64,000 bases of DNA, from the NCBI RefSeq assembly GCF_900625105.1, contig NZ_UYYD01000001.1, positions 434,001 through 498,000 on the forward strand, in the 5' to 3' direction. This document shows, piece by piece, positions 62,654-64,000 of this stretch. The stretch is from Agathobaculum sp. Marseille-P7918 (lineage in GTDB: Bacteria; Bacillota; Clostridia; Oscillospirales; Butyricicoccaceae). The notes under the pieces are model-generated. The model saw only the letters and a program-made list of their open reading frames with translations. It was not told the DNA's origin and ran no database searches. The stretch's first letter is position 1, and every line of letters starts with the position of its first letter. A program made the position numbers and the translations under genes.

Positions 62654-63439
62654 TCACACAGCGGCAAGCGCCAAAAGCGCCGCCCAAAACAACAGCATCC
62701 AGAGCACCTGCGCCCCGCGCACCGGTTTTTCCTCCGCAAGGAAGCGCAGCTCCCCGTCATATCCGCGCGCGGCCATCGCGTCCGCATAGATGCGCGACCG
62801 TCGCAGCGACAACACCAGCAGATTGCCCGCCGTACCGCCGAACGACCGGCATGACGTGCGAAAATCCCGCCAGCCCAGCCGCGCGCCCGCGGCCTGTCGC
62901 ATGCGCCCGTACATATCCAGCAGCACGAACACAAAGCGATAGATCAGGTACATCAGCTCGCACAAAAGCGGCGGCAGATGCGCGCGGCGCAGCACATCTA
63001 CGAGCTCGCAGGCAGTGGTCGTCAGCGCAAGCAGATACATCGCACTGACCGCGCCGAGCGCCTTGAGCACCAGCGCCGCGGCAAACCGCACACTGTCCGC
63101 GTCGGCGCACACATAGAACCACGGCAGACGCAGGTTCCAGTCGCCGGCGGGTGCGAAGACGATATCGCACGCAACCGCCGCGCCGCCCAGCAGCAAAAAG
63201 GCAAGCGGCACCAGCAGCAAGCCGAAATAGTCCCGCAGCGGCAGCCTTCCCTTCCCCTTTTGCAGCGCCGCCAGCACGAGAATGACCGCCGCGGACACCG
63301 CAGGCCGGTCGGCAGCCAGACACAGGATGAGCGTTCCCACCGCCAGCACGGTCTTAAACACGGGATTCCACCTGCGCATGCCGGACTGATAGGCCAGCCG
63401 GTCGATCGAACGCGGTCCGTGTGCATGCCGGTGCGCCAT
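62654..63439 (-). CDS. cbiQ: cobalt ECF transporter T component CbiQ
   Basis: A 261-residue membrane protein with about five helices. The coupling motif with the conserved Ala-Arg-Gly is in SRIYADAMAARGYDG. N-terminal sequence is His/Arg-rich (HRHAHGPRSIDRLAY). The ATG at 63439 has GGGAGG upstream and follows a consensus promoter by about 30 bases. Confidence 0.94.
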   Translation of the reverse strand: MAHRHAHGPRSIDRLAYQSGMRRWNPVFKTVLAVGTLILCLAADRPAVSAAVILVLAALQKGKGRLPLRDYFGLLLVPLAFLLLGGAAVACDIVFAPAGDWNLRLPWFYVCADADSVRFAAALVLKALGAVSAMYLLALTTTACELVDVLRRAHLPPLLCELMYLIYRFVFVLLDMYGRMRQAAGARLGWRDFRTSCRSFGGTAGNLLVLSLRRSRIYADAMAARGYDGELRFLAEEKPVRGAQVLWMLLFWAALLALAAV

Positions 63440-63472
63440 ACCGCACGCCTCCCTTCCGTTGCAATATGTGAC

Positions 63473-63501
63473 ATTGTATCGTCTGCGCCGCACTTTGTCA
63501 A
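63473..63501 (-). promoter_or_regulatory. consensus sigma-A promoter of cbiQO
   Basis: Minus strand TTGACA (63496-63501), exactly 17 bases, TACAAT (63473-63478). The predicted leader is too short to hold a riboswitch. Confidence 0.88.
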
Positions 63502-63549
63502 CGAAAGAAAACCGTGCATTTGGACAAGCAGGCTCGATTCGATCAGCGC

Positions 63550-63711
63550 TCAGCCGCGCCAATCAGCTTCTTCACAGTAAATGTTTTCCGTTGTTTTGCA
63601 GCAGACATGGAACATTCTTGCCTGCCCTCTGCCCAGCGGCAGCGCACCAAAGCGGCACCGTGAAATGCCGATCCGATCGGTAAACACGCCGGTTTCATTC
63701 TGGCACAGCAT
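63550..63711 (-). CDS. possible small Cys-rich protein
   Basis: A 53-residue frame (ATG at 63711) with four cysteines: MLCQNETGVFTDRIGISRCRF near the start, then FHVCCKTTENIYCEEADW. Residue composition looks more protein-like than the other frames, which is why I list it. There is no good ribosome binding site and no family I recognise. It starts within the 3' end of the upstream collagen-like frame and could instead be decayed or frameshifted coding sequence. The rest of 63440-63715 holds only the cbiQ promoter. Confidence 0.3.
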   Translation of the reverse strand: MLCQNETGVFTDRIGISRCRFGALPLGRGQARMFHVCCKTTENIYCEEADWRG

Positions 63712-63715
63712 CCTG

Positions 63716-64000
63716 TCACCGCCAATGATAGTCCATTTTTATGACTCCCTTGTTTTGCTTGGGTTGTGCATAAAATACAGCATCCGTCGCTCCGGTCGCA
63801 CCACTCGGGCCGGTGGGGCCTGTCGGGCCGGTTGCACCGCTCGGGCCGGTTGCGCCGCTCGGGCCGGTTGCACCGCTCGGACCGGCGGGTCCGGTCGGGC
63901 CGGTTGCACCACTCGGACCAGTGGGTCCTGTCGGGCCAGTTGCACCGCTCGGGCCGGTGGGTCCAGTCGGGCCGGTCGCACCACTCGGGCCGGTGGGTCC
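63716..64000 (-). CDS. collagen-like protein, C-terminal part, continues beyond the window
   Basis: A frame of 94 codons plus stop, open to the window edge. Residues up to 63785 are Gly-X-Y repeats ([12 protein letters not shown] units with two shortened GPSGAT units). The protein then ends after only 22 non-collagen residues ([20 protein letters not shown]...), without the jelly-roll head found at 34882. The absence of a trimerisation head suggests a truncated or rearranged gene, or a different architecture with its folded domain at the N-terminus. Same strand as the first collagen-like gene. Confidence 0.75.
   Translation of the reverse strand, partial: GPTGPSGATGPTGPTGPSGATGPTGPTGPSGATGPTGPAGPSGATGPSGATGPSGATGPTGPTGPSGATGATDAVFYAQPKQNKGVIKMDYHWR
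63785..64000 (-). repeat. second block of Gly-X-Y coding repeats
   Basis: Tandem 36-base and 18-base units. Stretches of about 38 bases are identical to parts of the repeat block at 35320-35616, in the same orientation. Confidence 0.88.

Noticed and set aside
61740-63501. A second cobalamin riboswitch in front of cbiQ
   Set aside because: The leader between the consensus promoter and the start codon is about 30 bases and has no B12 box.

Overview
The window looks like chromosome of an anaerobic, endospore-forming member of the Clostridia with a fairly GC-rich genome; the Oscillospiraceae or Butyricicoccaceae neighbourhood is my inference. The evidence is a small acid-soluble spore protein, a GerS-like germination lipoprotein next to alr, an exosporium-type collagen-like protein, a T-box leader on leuA, an oxygen-independent cobalamin pathway and Firmicute gene orders such as DUF512-der-plsY-gpsA, yceD-rpmF and murB-rapZ-whiA. 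I see no rRNA, tRNA, CRISPR array or insertion sequence.

Layout. 1-5.1 kb: the 5' part of leuA with its T-box leader (minus), then a cation-coupled symporter, a PAP2 phosphatase and a polysaccharide flippase (plus). 5.1-16.5 kb: an Rrf2 regulator; a large TetM-like GTPase fused to a Rae1/YacP-type NYN nuclease; a spore protein; ptsI; a DUF1015 protein; an unknown protein; a MazF without a visible antitoxin; alr, a gerS-like gene and nnrD; and a cell-wall amidase. 16.5-30.5 kb: housekeeping operons on the minus strand (murB-rapZ-whiA-dnaE-pfkA-SDR, DUF512-der-plsY-gpsA-lipoprotein, yceD-rpmF). 30.6-34.7 kb: an RluA-type pseudouridine synthase, a membrane-anchored polysaccharide deacetylase, DegV and a zinc-ribbon protein. 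34.8-37.7 kb: a collagen-like gene directly abutting a large serine recombinase and a small DUF6870-like gene, which looks like a mobile or accessory insertion.

37.9-63.4 kb: one tightly packed minus-strand cluster, most genes overlapping by 1-4 bases. It encodes cobalt uptake (cbiMNQO), the C5 route from glutamyl-tRNA to uroporphyrinogen III (hemA, hemL, hemB, hemC, hemD), precorrin-2 formation and oxidation (SUMT, SirC), the anaerobic corrin ring pathway (cbiK, L, H, F, G, D, J, ET, C, A), adenosylation, amidation, side-chain attachment and nucleotide loop assembly (cobO, cobQ, cobD, cbiB, cobU, cobS, cobT). A cobalamin riboswitch with its own promoter sits between cbiO and cbiM, so cbiMN and everything downstream, including the hem genes, appear to be riboswitch-controlled, while cbiQO has a separate consensus promoter. 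The window ends inside a second collagen-like gene on the same strand. The B12 locus and the recombinase are therefore bracketed by two directly repeated collagen-coding regions about 28 kb apart.

Most notable items: the TetM-like/Rae1-like fusion, a CbiJ-SirC fusion, the paired CobU-family genes, the split regulation of cobalt transport, and the recombinase/collagen-like arrangement flanking the B12 locus.
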